A stretch of DNA of 40,622 nt from Zygnema cylindricum (GCA_037447655.1 JBBHKE010002289.1:1-40622); one strand, 5' to 3'. Numbered from the stretch's first letter, positions 10,400 to 21,095 are shown. Notes: generated by a model from the letters alone, not told the origin. Made by a program: numbers and translations.

Positions 10400-13300
10400 G
10401 CAGAAATTTGCTTACGGTGGATTGAAAGGTGAAGCAGGCTGGATTGTAGATTTAGGTGCCTCCATGCACATGTGTAAGAAAATAGGCACCCGTTCACTAA
10501 GATAAGAAAGATTCCCATCGTAGGGATAGAGTACGGGGATGGGAGGATAGTCACCACTACTCTTGTAGGATCGATAGATTTGAAAGTGTTACTAGAAGGA
10601 AAGACATCCACAGTAACATTCTCCAATGTATTGTTTCTTCCGGAGTTGAACAAAAGCCTCATCTCTACATCTGTCTTAGATGATAAGGGTTTTTTTACTA
10701 GCACTAGGGAAGGAGTCTTTACTGCTAGTTTTGAGGAGGATGTCTATTTCATTGCTGAGAAAGGTAGCCATGAGATGTTTAGGCTGATTTTAAGTAATGA
10801 AACAAAGAAGCTTTAGTATGCTGGTGTTCATGATATTATGATGTGGCATAAGAGGCTTGGGCATGTGAATCTAGACAAGTTAAGAGAGATGAAAAAGATG
10901 GGAGTGGTGGAAGGGATTCAGTTCAGTGAGAGTGATAATATAAGTGATTGAAATGAATGTGCTCAAGGTAAAACACACAGATTACCCTTTCCTAAAACAA
11001 CCACCTATAAGGGAGAAAAAATTCTAGATCTAGTACACACAGATATTTGGGGACCGGCTAAAGTGCCCTCACCCGGGGGGAAGAGATTTATGATGACTAT
11101 CATTAATGATTGGTCTCAGTATTCCTGGGTGTATTTTTTGAAAAACAAGTCAGAAGCTCAGATTATTTTAGACAATATAAAGCATGGAGTGAAAAACTCC
11201 ATGAAACTCTAATCGAGAGAGTAAGGAGTGACAATGGTGGGGAGAATACTTCTAACCAGTTTGAGGATTTTCTGATGGAAGATGGAGTCCAACACCAAAA
11301 GACAGTTCCATAAAACCCGAAACAGAATGGGGTAGCTGAAAGGTTAAATAGAACACTAAGTGATAGTGCTAGAAGTATGTTGTTAGATAAAAAGATAGGA
11401 AAAAGGTTTTGGGCAGAAGCAATGAACTATGCTTATTACCTCAAAAATAGAGTTCTTACTTCAGCTATAAAAGATCAAACACCTTATGAGAGATGGACAG
11501 GCCAGAAACCAGACATATCTCACTTAAAGGTTTTCGGCAGTCAAGTATTCAGTCTTGATACAAATCGGTCTAATTGGAAGCTAGATCTTAAAGGAAAACC
11601 GAGATACTTATTAGGATTTGATGAGGATGTTAAAGGATATAGAGTTTATGATCTAAAAGGGAAAGATATAATCTTAGTAAAGCATCTAGTGGTTATCGAT
11701 GAAAGAAAGTCTGTGGATCCTTTCAAGTATACAAAGTCAGTAAAAATCAGATTTGAGTCAAAAAAATTAGATGACTTTGAGCTTCATAACTATCCTGGTT
11801 TTAGAGAAGATAAAATTCTTGCAGGTACAAATTAGACCGAAAAGGACTCGGCTGTGGAAACTCCAGTGAAAACTCTACCCGAAGCGGAAGACGAGGTGGA
11901 AATTGATTCAGAATCAAGGGATAGGGGAGAAGCCAAATTGTTCGAAAAATCCACGAGAACCATCTATTCCGGCCTTAGATTTTGAAAGGGGAAGGAGAAG
12001 TAACAGAAGATTGCAAGAAAAATAGGTTAATAACAAGGTAACAAAACTATTTCATCAAGATGAACCTTAGACTTATGGAGAGGCGATGACTTGTCCAGAA
12101 AGAAACCGGTGGAAGACAGCTATCAATGAGGAGATGGCCTCAATTATGGCAGCCGATACTTAGGAGCTGGTGGATCGTCCACCTAACCGAAAACCAATCG
12201 GTTGTAAGTGGGTTTTCAAATTAAAACTGAACCCAGATAACACAATCGAGCGCTACAAGGCGCGATTAGTGGCAAAGGGATTTACACAAAAGGAGGGAAT
12301 TGACTACGAGGAAACCTTTGCCCCGGTCGTCAGATTTTCCTTCCGTCCGCATACTTCTCAGCCTGGCAGCAGGGGAAGACATGGAAATGCACCAGATGGA
12401 CATCAAGACATCTTTTTTGCGTGGAGAATTGAAAAGGAGATCTTTATGCGACAACCCAAAGGGTTTGTGTAGGAAGGAGAGGACAGTAAGGTATTTCGGC
12501 TGATTAAATCTCTTAACGGTTTAAAACATGCGCCTCGACAGTGGAATAAGAAGCTTGATGAGTTTCTTACCAGTCGGGGATATATCCGGATCAGCTCAGA
12601 TCACTCAATCTATGTTTTCGAAGATGAGGATAGTTTTGTATTTATTGCAATTGATGTTGATGATTTGCTTGTTTTAAGTAAATCAATGGAAAAAATATAT
12701 AAACTGAAAACCGATCTTAAGGGGAGATTTGAAATGAAGGATATGGGGGAAGCAAAATATATTTTGGGAATTCAAGTAGAGAGAGACCGAAAAAGAAAAA
12801 TTATAAGATTGACTCTAAAGAACGCAATAGGGAACATGCTTGAAAAATTTTAGATGGATAAAGCTAATAGTTCTACAACTCCAATGGAGTTGAAGAAGTG
12901 AAGTGAAAAGTTTGAGGAAGAAGGAGTCATAGTCTTAGATGAGGAATTATCTCATGAAGAACAGAAGTTCATGTAGACTATTCCTTACAGGCAAGTAGTG
13001 GGAAGTCCAATCTATTTTATGAATTGTACCCTGCCGGATTTAGCTGCAGCTGTAGGAGTGCTGAGTAGAAGTCTAAATGCTCCCACTAAGAGGGATTGGG
13101 AGGCAGTTAAGAGAGTCTTTAGATATTTGATAGGAACTAGGAATCTATGGTTGCATTTGGGTGGAGAGAATAGTGACATCGCTATTGGAGTGATGCTAGT
13201 TATGGTGATGCTCCGATGAGGAGATGCACTTCTGGATATGTATTATATGTGGGTGATGGGCCTAGCTGTTCGAGCAGCAAACAACAAAAAGTTATTGCTC

Positions 13301-13550
13301 AGTCCACCATGGAGGATGAGTATATGGCCTCTTGGTTTGCTGTAAAAGAATTGATGTGGGTCAAGTCTTTGCTTGGTGAGCTTGGTCACCTTAAGTGTGG
13401 TGTGCAGAATTTTTTTTGTGATAATCAGGCAATAATCGCTATTTCTGCCTATCGTAAACATCTTTTTAAAGCCAAACACATGGACATTAGACTTAGCTTT
13501 GTTAGAGAGAAAGAAAAAAACAAAATAATCAGTTTAGAGTACTGACCAGA
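10400..13550 (+). pseudogene. Inner copia pol: protease, integrase, RT and RNase H
   Basis: Order is that of Ty1/copia. Protease: the D-S-G-A active site reads DLGAS (about 10449), so the catalytic motif is altered. Integrase: WHKRLGHVN (about 10843), where the Cys before NECAQGK is TGA; HTDIWG, INDW (the second Asp of the usual DD pair remains), RSDNGGE (about 11224) and NGVAERLNRTL (about 11327); a Tyr in the TVPYNP motif is [23 protein letters not shown] (about 12258), and IDVDDLLV (about 12652) where Tyr of YVDD is Asp; a Trp before ELVDRP is TAG. RNase H: YRQVVGSPIY, TSGYVLYVGDG, STMEDEYMA and FFCDNQAI to about 13540. Several frameshifts confirm that it is dead. Confidence 0.9.
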
Positions 13551-13660
13551 TAGTGAGATGGTACAAGAAATGATGACCAAACTTGTGCCTTCCCTTAAGC
13601 TAATTTTCTGCAGGGAGAAGTGTGGTCTAAATTTTAAGATTGACTAGAAAATAAGGGGAG

Positions 13661-14690
13661 TGTAGAAATTAATGATCCGTTAAAGTATTTTCTAGGTCTA
13701 AATAGAAATATAGAAAGAAGCCAAGGCAGTCTACCTCTAACTTCTCTCTCCAACTCTCAAACTTAATGCAGTCATTGAGAAACTGGAGAGGAAGCTAGAG
13801 CCATGGCTACCTAGGCTATCCAGAGGTTTACGGGAAATATATATATTAGTTTATTTACCGTTAGGGGTTTATTTACTAAAAGAATATGTGATGCCCCGAG
13901 GATTTGATCCTGGTACCTGCCGGACGGTAAGCAGGCGGTAGCCGCTAGCCTTATCCGTTAAGTCTAGACCTAGTGTTACGTACTATATGGTTTGATATTT
14001 AATTAAACATCAATACGTAGGATAGTTCATTTAACTGAAACAGTGTACGTGAGACATAGATCCAGTAATGTAAAAGTACGGATTACGGTACAGATAAGAA
14101 ACGAATACTGCGCATTTATTTCTTACGGCTACGATTAAATGTGAATTTAATCGGACGGCCGGAATTAACGTCGAGATCCCGGAAGAGGATTTCAGTAGTT
14201 TTTGGTCATCGCCACATCGGATGACACGTGGCCGAATGACATTGGATCGCGGCATCTCCGAGGATTAAGGGAGTGAATCTGGATATACCACGTGTCGACA
14301 TTGAGGCCATGTCGTACAGTTTCCGTACAGAAAGTACACCGGCAGTTGTACTTTTGTGTACGGAAGTGTAATCTGATTGGCTCTCTATATCAGTAGATAC
14401 AGTCTATGAGAGAGATAGAACTAAGAAAAATTAGGAGATAGGACCCTCTCTCCCAGAGAGCTTCTATACAAAAGGTCAACTTTGACCCTCCATAACAGAC
14501 TGCTCAGAATTCAGAGATTGTTTTTGCTATCAACTCAGGGGAGTCTTGCCTTTACAAGGGTGAAGGTGGTTAGAGTTATTGTCGGCCATGGTTGCAGTTG
14601 TTCTTGCTGAAACACAAAGGGGTCAGGGTTATCTTAGAGGTTTCTTGGAAGCTGTCCATTTTGAGGAATTATAGAGGTCTCAGAGTTTCA
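13661..14690 (+). repeat. 3' LTR of the inner copia element
   Basis: 1030 bp, TGTAG...TTTCA, preceded by the polypurine tract ending GGGGAG at 13660 and followed by ACAGT. Collinear with 8248-9315 but with scattered substitutions and without the 35-bp duplication. Confidence 0.93.
13889..13970 (-). repeat. tRNA-like sequence inside the 3' LTR
   Basis: Same tRNA-like segment as in the 5' LTR. The D-arm part is unchanged, but the B box is GGATCAAATCC, one base off the consensus, so the two copies have diverged independently. Confidence 0.5.
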
Positions 14691-14695
14691 ACAGT
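14691..14695. repeat. Target-site duplication, right copy (ACAGT)
   Basis: Exact repeat of 8243-8247. Gag coding of the outer element resumes here in the same reading phase. Confidence 0.95.
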
Positions 14696-15380
14696 CGCAC
14701 CCGAAACCCTTGATCTGAACTTATTTTGTGGAGGGGCTCCAAGGGGAACACCTCGAGGTCGAGGTGGGGGCGATAGAGGAGGTGGAAGAGAAAACTCTAG
14801 TGGCAGCAAGGTTGAAGCTTATTTTAAGGCCTCGAACGTTACCTGCTACAAGTGTCAAAAATAATGACACTTTGCGGCAGAATGTCCAGAGAAGGAAAAA
14901 CAGTGTTACACTTGTAAGCGTTGGGGGCATTTGAGTATGGAATGTTGTGACGATACATACTCACATGCTCTGTGTTACACTTGTTAGCGTTGGGGGCATG
15001 TGTGAATGCAATGTTATGACAGAGTTGATGGAGGTTCTGAAAGAGGAGGTGGATAAGGTGACCGTGGCCGTGGTGGAGGCCGAGGTCGTGGGCCCAGTCG
15101 TGGAGGAAGAAAATGAAATTACGCGGAGTTTGGTGACAAGTCCGGAGATGGATTCCAAAATTTCTCGATTTCTCTTGACATGGATTTCAATTCGGTTTTT
15201 GATGAGAATGCTACTCCGGAGTGGATTATTGACTCCGGTGCAACTCATCATGTGTGTACACATAAGAAACTCTTTGAGAAGATGACCACGTTGACTGTTC
15301 CAAAGAACATTAAGAATGCTATTGGTCATGTGATCCCAGTAGATACAATCAGAACAGGTTGGTTGGACTTATCGATTTAA
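14696..15380 (+). pseudogene. Outer copia gag C-terminus (three zinc knuckles) and aspartic protease
   Basis: After an RG-rich stretch (GRGGGDRGGG) come three CCHC-type knuckles: CYKC...HFAAEC (14852), CYTCKRWGHLSMEC (14904) and CYTC-stop-RWGHV-stop-MQC (14973). The second and third are a 69-bp in-frame tandem duplication. Stops hit a Lys codon (AAG to TAG) in the third knuckle and a Gly-like position (TGA) in the first. A second RG-rich block follows, then the protease active site DSGATHHVC at 15231. RG-rich plus zinc-knuckle tails bind RNA in Gag proteins. Confidence 0.85.
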
Positions 15381-15997
15381 AATGTGTTCGGAAATGAGAG
15401 AGTGACTTCAACGAGGCTTCATAATGCTCTCTACATTCTGAATGGAGCGGTGAATCATAATAGTGTACCACAGATTCAGAAAGTCGGTGGTCAAGTGGTT
15501 TCAAAATCAGATTTCAATATCGTAGTGGAAAATTCTAAAAGGACACAAGTGGCTTCTAGATTCGTGACGGATAGCATGCATAGTTGCTTCATTTGGAGAA
15601 GACCGGAAGTTAAGGGTCAGGGTGTGTCTATGGCTAATCAGTTTTCACTCCAAAAGGGTAACCTCCGTCTATGGCATCATCGTATGTGCTATACCTCCGA
15701 GGGGAACCTTAAGCGGATGATTCAAAGTTCTTCGGTTCGAGGAATGGAACTCACAACCGGAGAGAAGGTGAATGGATTTGATGGTTGTAGTAAGGGGAAG
15801 GAAAAACGAAAGCCACATCCGGTTAAGGATGTAAAATATAGGGCCAAGAATCCATTTGAACTTATTCATGTGGATCTTTGTGGCCATGTTATGCCGAGGT
15901 CTCTGGGTGGGCATCTATACATCTTTATCATAGTTGATGACTACTCACGGAAATCTTGGGTGCATTTGTTGAAACATAAATTGGATACTTTCTAGAT

Positions 15998-16033
15998 AGG
16001 GTTTTTTAGGGTTTTTTAGGGTTTTTTAGGGTT
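15998..16033. repeat. Telomere-like TTTTTTAGGG tandem repeat
   Basis: Three full 10-bp units plus flanks (AGGG TTTTTTAGGG ...). It lies inside the integrase frame and disrupts it. The unit is longer than the plant telomere unit TTTAGGG, so polymerase slippage is as likely as telomeric origin. Confidence 0.75.
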
Positions 16034-16217
16034 GTGATGGCCTAGCATCAATGGAATCACAAATTGAAATCGGCGAGGTCGGATAACGGAGGTGAATTTG
16101 TGGCTTTCACAGAGTTTTGTAAGGAGAGGGGGATTAGGCAGCAACTTACGGCTCCTTATTCTGCCGAATCGAATGGGATTGTGGAGAGAAAGAATCGAAC
16201 TCTCCAAGAGATGGTTC

Positions 16218-16389
16218 GTGCCATGATACTTAGTAGTGGGCAAAATTTTTTCTTGTGGGGAGATGCCATTCTCACCGCCAATTACATTTGCAACCGGCGG
16301 TTGACTTTAATTTCGGGTGATAAGACCTCGGATGAGTTTTGGAGTGGGATTGTGCCGTCCGTCCAGCACTTACGTATTTGGGGATGTAA
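16218..16389 (+). repeat. Integrase segment, copy 1 of a ~170-bp direct duplication
   Basis: GTGCCATGA...ATGTAA here is repeated at 17151-17319 with a few substitutions. The two copies flank the 772-bp TG...CA insertion. Confidence 0.85.
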
Positions 16390-17156
16390 CAGCAACTTTG
16401 ACAGACTATAACTTTCGTAAAAACGCCACAATGGTCCTGAATATTTACCACAGTGTAGATAATATACAAAGGAACAACCACACAAAATTCCAGTGAATTC
16501 TGCTCACAGATGTGTGAGATATGCAGAAATGAAATTACATAAAACTGAGTGTACAGTTTTCATATCATTTGTTCATAATGAATCAAATTCACTAAGTCCT
16601 ACTTCTATACACCGAAACTACACTAAGCTGTACGGAGGCATTCCAGCCGTACATCTAACATTCTAACACAACAAATACTGTGAGTATACCTGTGTACTGA
16701 AGGTATGTCATAAACCACATTCTCAACACTAAACAACTAATTCACTACATACAAAATTCTGTTCTACCAAATATTTACACCGAAGTTCAGACAACGTAAA
16801 GTGATAGTGATCTAGTCTCGCCGATAGTGATCTAGTCACGCCTCGTCAGTATTTGTTGGCGCCGGCTGTCAACCGTCCGATTAGAGGATTTGGGACCGTA
16901 GAATTGACTTCACGAATTCCCGTGGTCCTGCCGAATTTCCGTACGTCCACGGAGGACATACTCACGCATTTCTCTCAAGTGACGACGCGTGTCCCAAGTG
17001 TGAATGAACCCTGAACCCCCAACTTCACTGTCACACTAATTTTGGTATGTACTGAACCGAACTCAACCAAAAATAACTTAAGTCCTGAACAGCTCTCTCT
17101 CCCTCACAACTGAGGCATAGAGAGGACTAAAGCTTTCTTAAAAACAACAAGTGCCA
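16385..17156. mobile_element. Non-copia insertion between duplicated integrase copies, possible solo LTR
   Basis: 772 bp with no coding capacity that breaks the integrase. It begins TGTAACAG and ends AAGTGCCA, so it has TG...CA ends like an LTR. No matching target duplication is visible; instead ~170 bp of integrase is repeated on both sides, which suggests recombination or repair after insertion. A 19-bp internal tandem repeat (GATAGTGATCTAGTC) lies near 16803-16842. Confidence 0.4.
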
Positions 17157-17319
17157 TGAATAGTAGTGGGCAAAATTTAATCTTGTGGGGAGATGCTATT
17201 CTCACCGCCAATTACATTTACAACCGGCGGTTGACTTCAATTTCGGGTGATAAGACCTTGGATGAGTTGTGGAGTGGGATTGTGCCGTCTGTCCGCCATT
17301 TACGCATCTGGAGATGTAA
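17151..17319 (+). repeat. Integrase segment, copy 2 of the ~170-bp direct duplication
   Basis: Second copy of the 16218-16389 segment; integrase coding then continues into the C-terminal part. It lacks a few bases near its start (CATGAATAG versus CATGATACTTAG). Confidence 0.85.
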
Positions 17320-17959
17320 GGTAACCGTCTACGTTGAACGTGTACAAAGGACGAGGAAATTTTATGGGAGGAGCGTTTATGTTGAACGTGCACAAAGGAC
17401 GAGAAAATTTTATGGGAGGAGTTGGACAACAATCTTTTAGGGGTATAGCACCAAAGGGAGCCTGTACCGTGTGTTTGACCCGAGTAGGAGAGTGGTGTTT
17501 GAATCTAGGAATGTTGATTTCCACGAGGATGTTAAATCCGTAATGGAATCGGTTGGGAAAGTACAAAAAGATTTAGATTTCGAGGAGAAACATGAAGTGG
17601 AAGAGAATTCGGATTTGCAAGAATCGGATTCCGATGAGGAAGAAGTTCCTCTTACCAAAGTGAAGTTTGATCGGTTTGTCCCAATTCGAAAATCAGACTC
17701 CAATGTCCGAAGCGATGGGACATTGAATTCTCGGTCATCTATACAAACGTAGTCCACATTAAAATTAAAAGGTAGGTTACCGTTTGTGAGGGAAGAAAAT
17801 GACAAGGAAGATGATATGAATGTGGTTTGGTGAAGAACGCGTGAGACGAAGGGGAAGAAATCGGCCAGATTATCCTATGATCGGCTTGGTGAAGACATTT
17901 CGAACTCTAATTACTTTATCTCGAATGCTAAAGAGGATGACTTCCTCTTATAGCAACTA
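17320..17959 (+). pseudogene. Outer copia integrase C-terminus and linker to RT
   Basis: After copy 2 a 48-bp in-frame tandem repeat (GTTGAACGTG at 17333 and 17381) is followed by a frame containing SRRVVFESRNVDFHED (about 17480), a typical copia linker pattern (VIxSRDVxFxE). An acidic, Ser-rich linker to about 17750 comes next. Frameshifts and stops separate the pieces. Confidence 0.75.
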
Positions 17960-18846
17960 GTGAATGACACAATTTTTGGTTCCGGAGATCCTCAATCTTA
18001 TATGGAGGCTCGGAATTCGAGTGAGTGGGAAACTAAGTGGAAGGCGGCTTGGGAAAAGGAATATAAGTCAATTGTTGATAATCAGACTTTTGAAGAGGTA
18101 GAATTACCATCGGGTAAGAAAGCTATTGACGCCAAATGGGTATTTTAGACAAAGACAGGTGCGTTTGGTGAGGTGATAAAGTATAAAGCGAGATTTGTGT
18201 GTAAAGGTTTTCAGCAGCGAGAGGGAGTTGATTATACTGAAATGTATGCTCCCGTTGTTAAGTTTGATTCTTTGCGAATGGTTGTGAGGGGGTTGATTAT
18301 ACTAAAACGTATGCTCCCGTTGTTAAGTTTGATTCTTTGCGAATGGTTGTGGCCTTGGCAGCGGCTGGTAAGAAACACATCCATCAAATAGATGTGGAGA
18401 CGGCTTTCTTGAATGGTGAGCTTGAAGATGAAGTATATATGACAGTTCCGGAGGGGGTGACTTCTCAACCCGGTGTTGTGTGGAGACTTCGGAAGTCTTT
18501 ATATGGGCTGAAGCAAGCCCCGAGAACGTGGTATTTAAGGCTCCATAAGGTGTTAATTGATTTCGGTTTTGTTCGGACTACTACAGATTCCGATGTTTAT
18601 GTGAAGGGTGAAGGTGAGAATCAAGTGATATTTTCACTTTATGTTGATGACTTCATCATGACTTCGGATAGCTTGATTGTGATTGTGGATTTAAAGGCAT
18701 TTATCCAGCAATATTTTAAAGTAACGGATTTGGGAGAAGTGAAATATATTCTAGGAATTGAGGTTATTCAAGATGGATTTGGATGCATCAAGCTCTGTCA
18801 CAAGCAATATTGCAAGAAGGTTTTAGCACGGTTTTGTATGTCCGAT
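17960..18846 (+). pseudogene. Outer copia reverse transcriptase, truncated
   Basis: RT motifs: AIDAKWVF-stop-TK (AAG to TAG near 18146), KARFVCKGFQQREGVDY (about 18184), IDVETAFLNGELEDEVY (about 18388), SLYGLKQAPRTWY, the catalytic YVDDFI (about 18640) and KYILGIEV (about 18741). A 65-bp tandem duplication (18221-18285 and 18286-18350) shifts the frame inside the fingers/palm region. Homology stops at ARFCMSD, so the connection, RNase H and 3' LTR are gone. Confidence 0.9.
18221..18350 (+). repeat. 65-bp tandem duplication in RT
   Basis: Two adjacent copies (GAGGGAGTTG... and GAGGGGGTTG...). 65 is not a multiple of 3, so it breaks the frame. The copies differ at only a few positions. Confidence 0.9.
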
Positions 18847-18849
18847 TAG

Positions 18850-19970
18850 GGTTACGATTTAACGTTCGAGGGTCATAATTTGGGGGCGCGAATTTGCGGT
18901 TTTAACGCTAATAACGATTCATGGTCTAGTCTACAACAGTCAATTTTTTTGTAGACGTCACCAATTGTCCCATTATTTGTAGTCGTCTACAATCGTCACA
19001 AGTTTTACCCACGTCTACAATCGTCAGAGTACAAGTATCGATTTCATATTTGCACGTTTGGAAATTGGAACGCTTTTGTGAAGTAGTACGGAGAATCTTC
19101 CCTAAAATCCAAAGTTGAATCTCAATGTTTTGGTTAATAACGCTAAGGGTGGTCGTCCATTAGAGGAAAAGTGTGGTTGTTTACTGGACGCCGTACGTTT
19201 TTGTACAAATTCGTACAATTTTTTTTTTTGTCAGACGAAACGTGTTTACAAGATAGCTCTGAGGGTGCTCCAATATTATAGGGGTAATTCTTTACTGTTG
19301 GATGTTTCACCTTTTCATATCTGTGAAGCAATCGCGCAAATCATCCAGTGTGAGGAAACTCTCCTTGCGAGGAGAGTTGCTTCACACTGGTTGTGTACCA
19401 TTGGTACATGTGAAAATTTAAAAAAATATCCAATTCGAATAAGCAATGAGAAGCCTACACGTCGTACATGCCTTCTGCCTTTGCCACGATGTATGCAGGT
19501 CCACTTAAAGTATCCTCGCACGCTCTTTTTGACATCCGATGACCTTCAAAGTTTGCGGCGCCTTTTTGCCATTCCTGTTTTGAAATTTTGATTTCCAATT
19601 TAAAAATTAAAATTTGGTTGCAAAATCAACGACTCATTAATTACCGGAATGATGTTGAGCGGCGCGCTGTGAAGGAAAGGGACATGAATGATTAAACGGT
19701 TCTTAGGTTTTGAAAGTGGATAGTTAGAATAAAAAACGTTTTAAGTTTCGTTTAGAAGCGTTTCGATTGCAAGTTCGCACGGTTGCTAATTTCGAAAACT
19801 AAACGGGCACTTAAAATGTTTTGCGTTTCGTCGGCTGTCAGTTTGGGTGGGAAACAGTCGCGCGGCGCGGCGCGTCGTAAAACGTAAGGAAAAGGGGGCG
19901 ACGTGGACGCGTTTGGTGGTTTGTCACACACGGCCACGCCCTCCGGAGGCCGAAAATTGCAAGGTTCAAA
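18850..19970. repeat. Repeat-rich, gene-free stretch (GTAC-rich family)
   Basis: It contains a diverged copy of the MITE end (AACGCTAATAACGATTC at about 18904), several GTCTACAATCGTCA units (about 18990-19025) shared with 21.85 and 22.63 kb, and a block at 19143-19190 that matches 28080-28125 in reverse. A 31-bp hairpin-like pair TGTGAGGAAACTC...GAGAGTTGCTTCACA lies at about 19349-19385. No credible gene seen. Confidence 0.6.
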
Positions 19971-19974
19971 CTAC

Positions 19975-20516
19975 TACACCGCGAATCGTTATTAGTGTCA
20001 AATTTAAATAGTGTTGAAGAAACTTTATCGTAATTGATGCTAATTAAGAATTTGATTTTTTTTTTTTAAAAGGTGTATTCTAATTTCGGCATTATGCTAA
20101 TTTGGGAACAGCAAAAATGGAAGATTCTCCGTACGATTATATACATTAATATATGTATCCGTACAAAATATTAGAAATTGTATGCTGTCGTGAAATGTAA
20201 ATATCCGTACATGTCAGACTAATTTACGTGTCAGAATAATCCAGTTTTTTGAGCGCATGTTCCCATGCGTGCGCGTCTGATTTAATTCATTTTTTGTAAA
20301 TTTTTCACTTGAAAAATTACATTTATGTACGGTCTGACATCGACCGTACACCTGACTATTTAGATCTCATTGTACTTTCGTTCTTTGCGCTATTTTGTAC
20401 GGTACCTTAACTAACGTCAATGAAAAATTAAAATCATGTATAATATTTGAGGAAAAAAATCAAAATTTTAAGAACCCAAATTAGTGACTTTGACACTAAT
20501 AACGATTCGCGGTGTA
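19975..20516. mobile_element. MITE-like DNA transposon remnant with perfect 28-bp inverted ends
   Basis: 19975-20002 and 20489-20516 are exact reverse complements over 28 bases, beginning TACACCGCGAATCG. The outermost TA on each side may be a TA target duplication, which would leave 26-bp terminal repeats and a 538-bp element, as for Tc1/mariner-type non-autonomous elements. The interior is AT-rich and has no transposase. A diverged copy of one end sits near 18904-18931. Confidence 0.75.
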
Positions 20517-20583
20517 CTGTAACGATGGGCGGTGTATCCCCACATCTTTTTTCTTTGCTATTTTTAGCGGCCCAAGCTTTTCT
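20517..20583 (+). repeat. Dispersed repeat TGTAACGATGGGCG..., copy 1
   Basis: About 67 bp following the MITE end, through GCGGCCCAAGCTTTT, is matched in the same orientation at 28213-28282 with few differences (both contain TCCACATCTT-like and CGGCCCAA). Confidence 0.65.
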
Positions 20584-20596
20584 GGTAAACATTTTA

Positions 20597-21095
20597 TTCA
20601 GTATATGAACATTTTGTTCAGTATACGAGTTCAACTTTCAGTTCAACACCTAGTTTAGTATTTGATTCAGTCCTTAGTTTAGTATTTGATTCAGTTTTTA
20701 GTTCAGTGTGTAGTACATCAGTTATTTCAGTATATTTCCAATTGAGTATGTAGTATAGTTTTCAGTTCAGTCAGTATCCAGTGTAATATGTCGTTTGGTT
20801 TTCTGTTAAATATTTTGTTCAGTATACGAGTTCAGCTTTCAGTTCAACACCTAGTTTAGTATTGATTCAGTCCTTAGTTTAGTATTTGATTCAGTCTTTA
20901 GTTCAGTGTCTAGTACATCAAATTTTTCAGTATATTTCCAATTGAGTATGTAATGTAGTTTTCAGTTCAATATCCACCGTAATAGTTGGTTAGGTTTTCC
21001 GTTAAATATTTTCAGTTTATTAGTTTAGCTTTCAGTTCAATACCTAGTTTAGCATTTGATTCAGTGCTCAGTTTAGTATCTAGTTCAGTTTCATC
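20597..21095 (+). repeat. ~200-bp tandem satellite, about 2.5 copies
   Basis: Landmarks recur at spacings of 201 and about 192 bp: GTATACGAGTTCA at 20621 and 20822 and the equivalent GTTTATTAGTTTAG at 21014; CAGTATATTTCCAATTGAG occurs in the first two units. Within each unit TAGTTCAGT/TAGTTTAGT sub-motifs repeat irregularly. No coding. Confidence 0.85.

Larger units (their letters stand above)
8248..14690 (+). mobile_element. Inner Ty1/copia LTR retrotransposon, full length but inactive, nested in the outer element
   Basis: Complete structure: 5' LTR 8248-9315, gag from 9320, protease, integrase, RT and RNase H to about 13550, a polypurine tract (AAAATAAGGGGAG) ending at 13660, 3' LTR 13661-14690, and 5-bp target duplications (ACAGT) on both sides. 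Both LTRs start TGTAGAAATT and end GAGTTTCA. Coding is broken by stops at normally conserved Trp, Tyr and Cys codons and by frameshifts. The LTRs differ by many substitutions and by a ~35-bp length difference, so the insertion is old, and the outer element is older. Confidence 0.95.
15384..16389 (+). pseudogene. Outer copia integrase (first part)
   Basis: The pre-integrase zinc region has LWHHRMC and a later C-S-K-G (about 15668-15795). The catalytic core has HVDLCG (about 15868), VDDYSRKSWVHLL, RSDNGGEF (about 16078) and NGIVERKNRTL (about 16174), giving the D, D, E triad. Between the LLKHKLDTF and KLKSARSDN parts the frame is broken by a TTTTTTAGGG triple repeat and stops. The sequence HLRIWGC ends at about 16388, where a TG...CA insertion starts. 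Confidence 0.85.
7039..18846 (+). mobile_element. Outer Ty1/copia LTR retrotransposon, decayed, 3'-truncated, interrupted by nested insertions
   Basis: Domains are in copia order on one strand: Gag (7142-8247 and 14696 on), a zinc-knuckle array (14852-15018), aspartic protease DSGAT (15231), integrase (about 15660-16390, partly repeated at 17151-17319), then reverse transcriptase (17960-18846). Integrase before RT is diagnostic for copia. It contains several stop codons and frameshifts, lacks RNase H and the 3' LTR, and is split by another copia element at 8248-14690 and by a 772-bp TG...CA insertion at 16385-17156. It breaks off after the residues ARFCMSD at 18846, where unrelated sequence begins. 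Confidence 0.9.

Noticed and set aside
20597-21095. CRISPR-like array of ~200-bp units
   Set aside because: Units are continuous tandem copies without unique spacers, in a eukaryotic context; a satellite.
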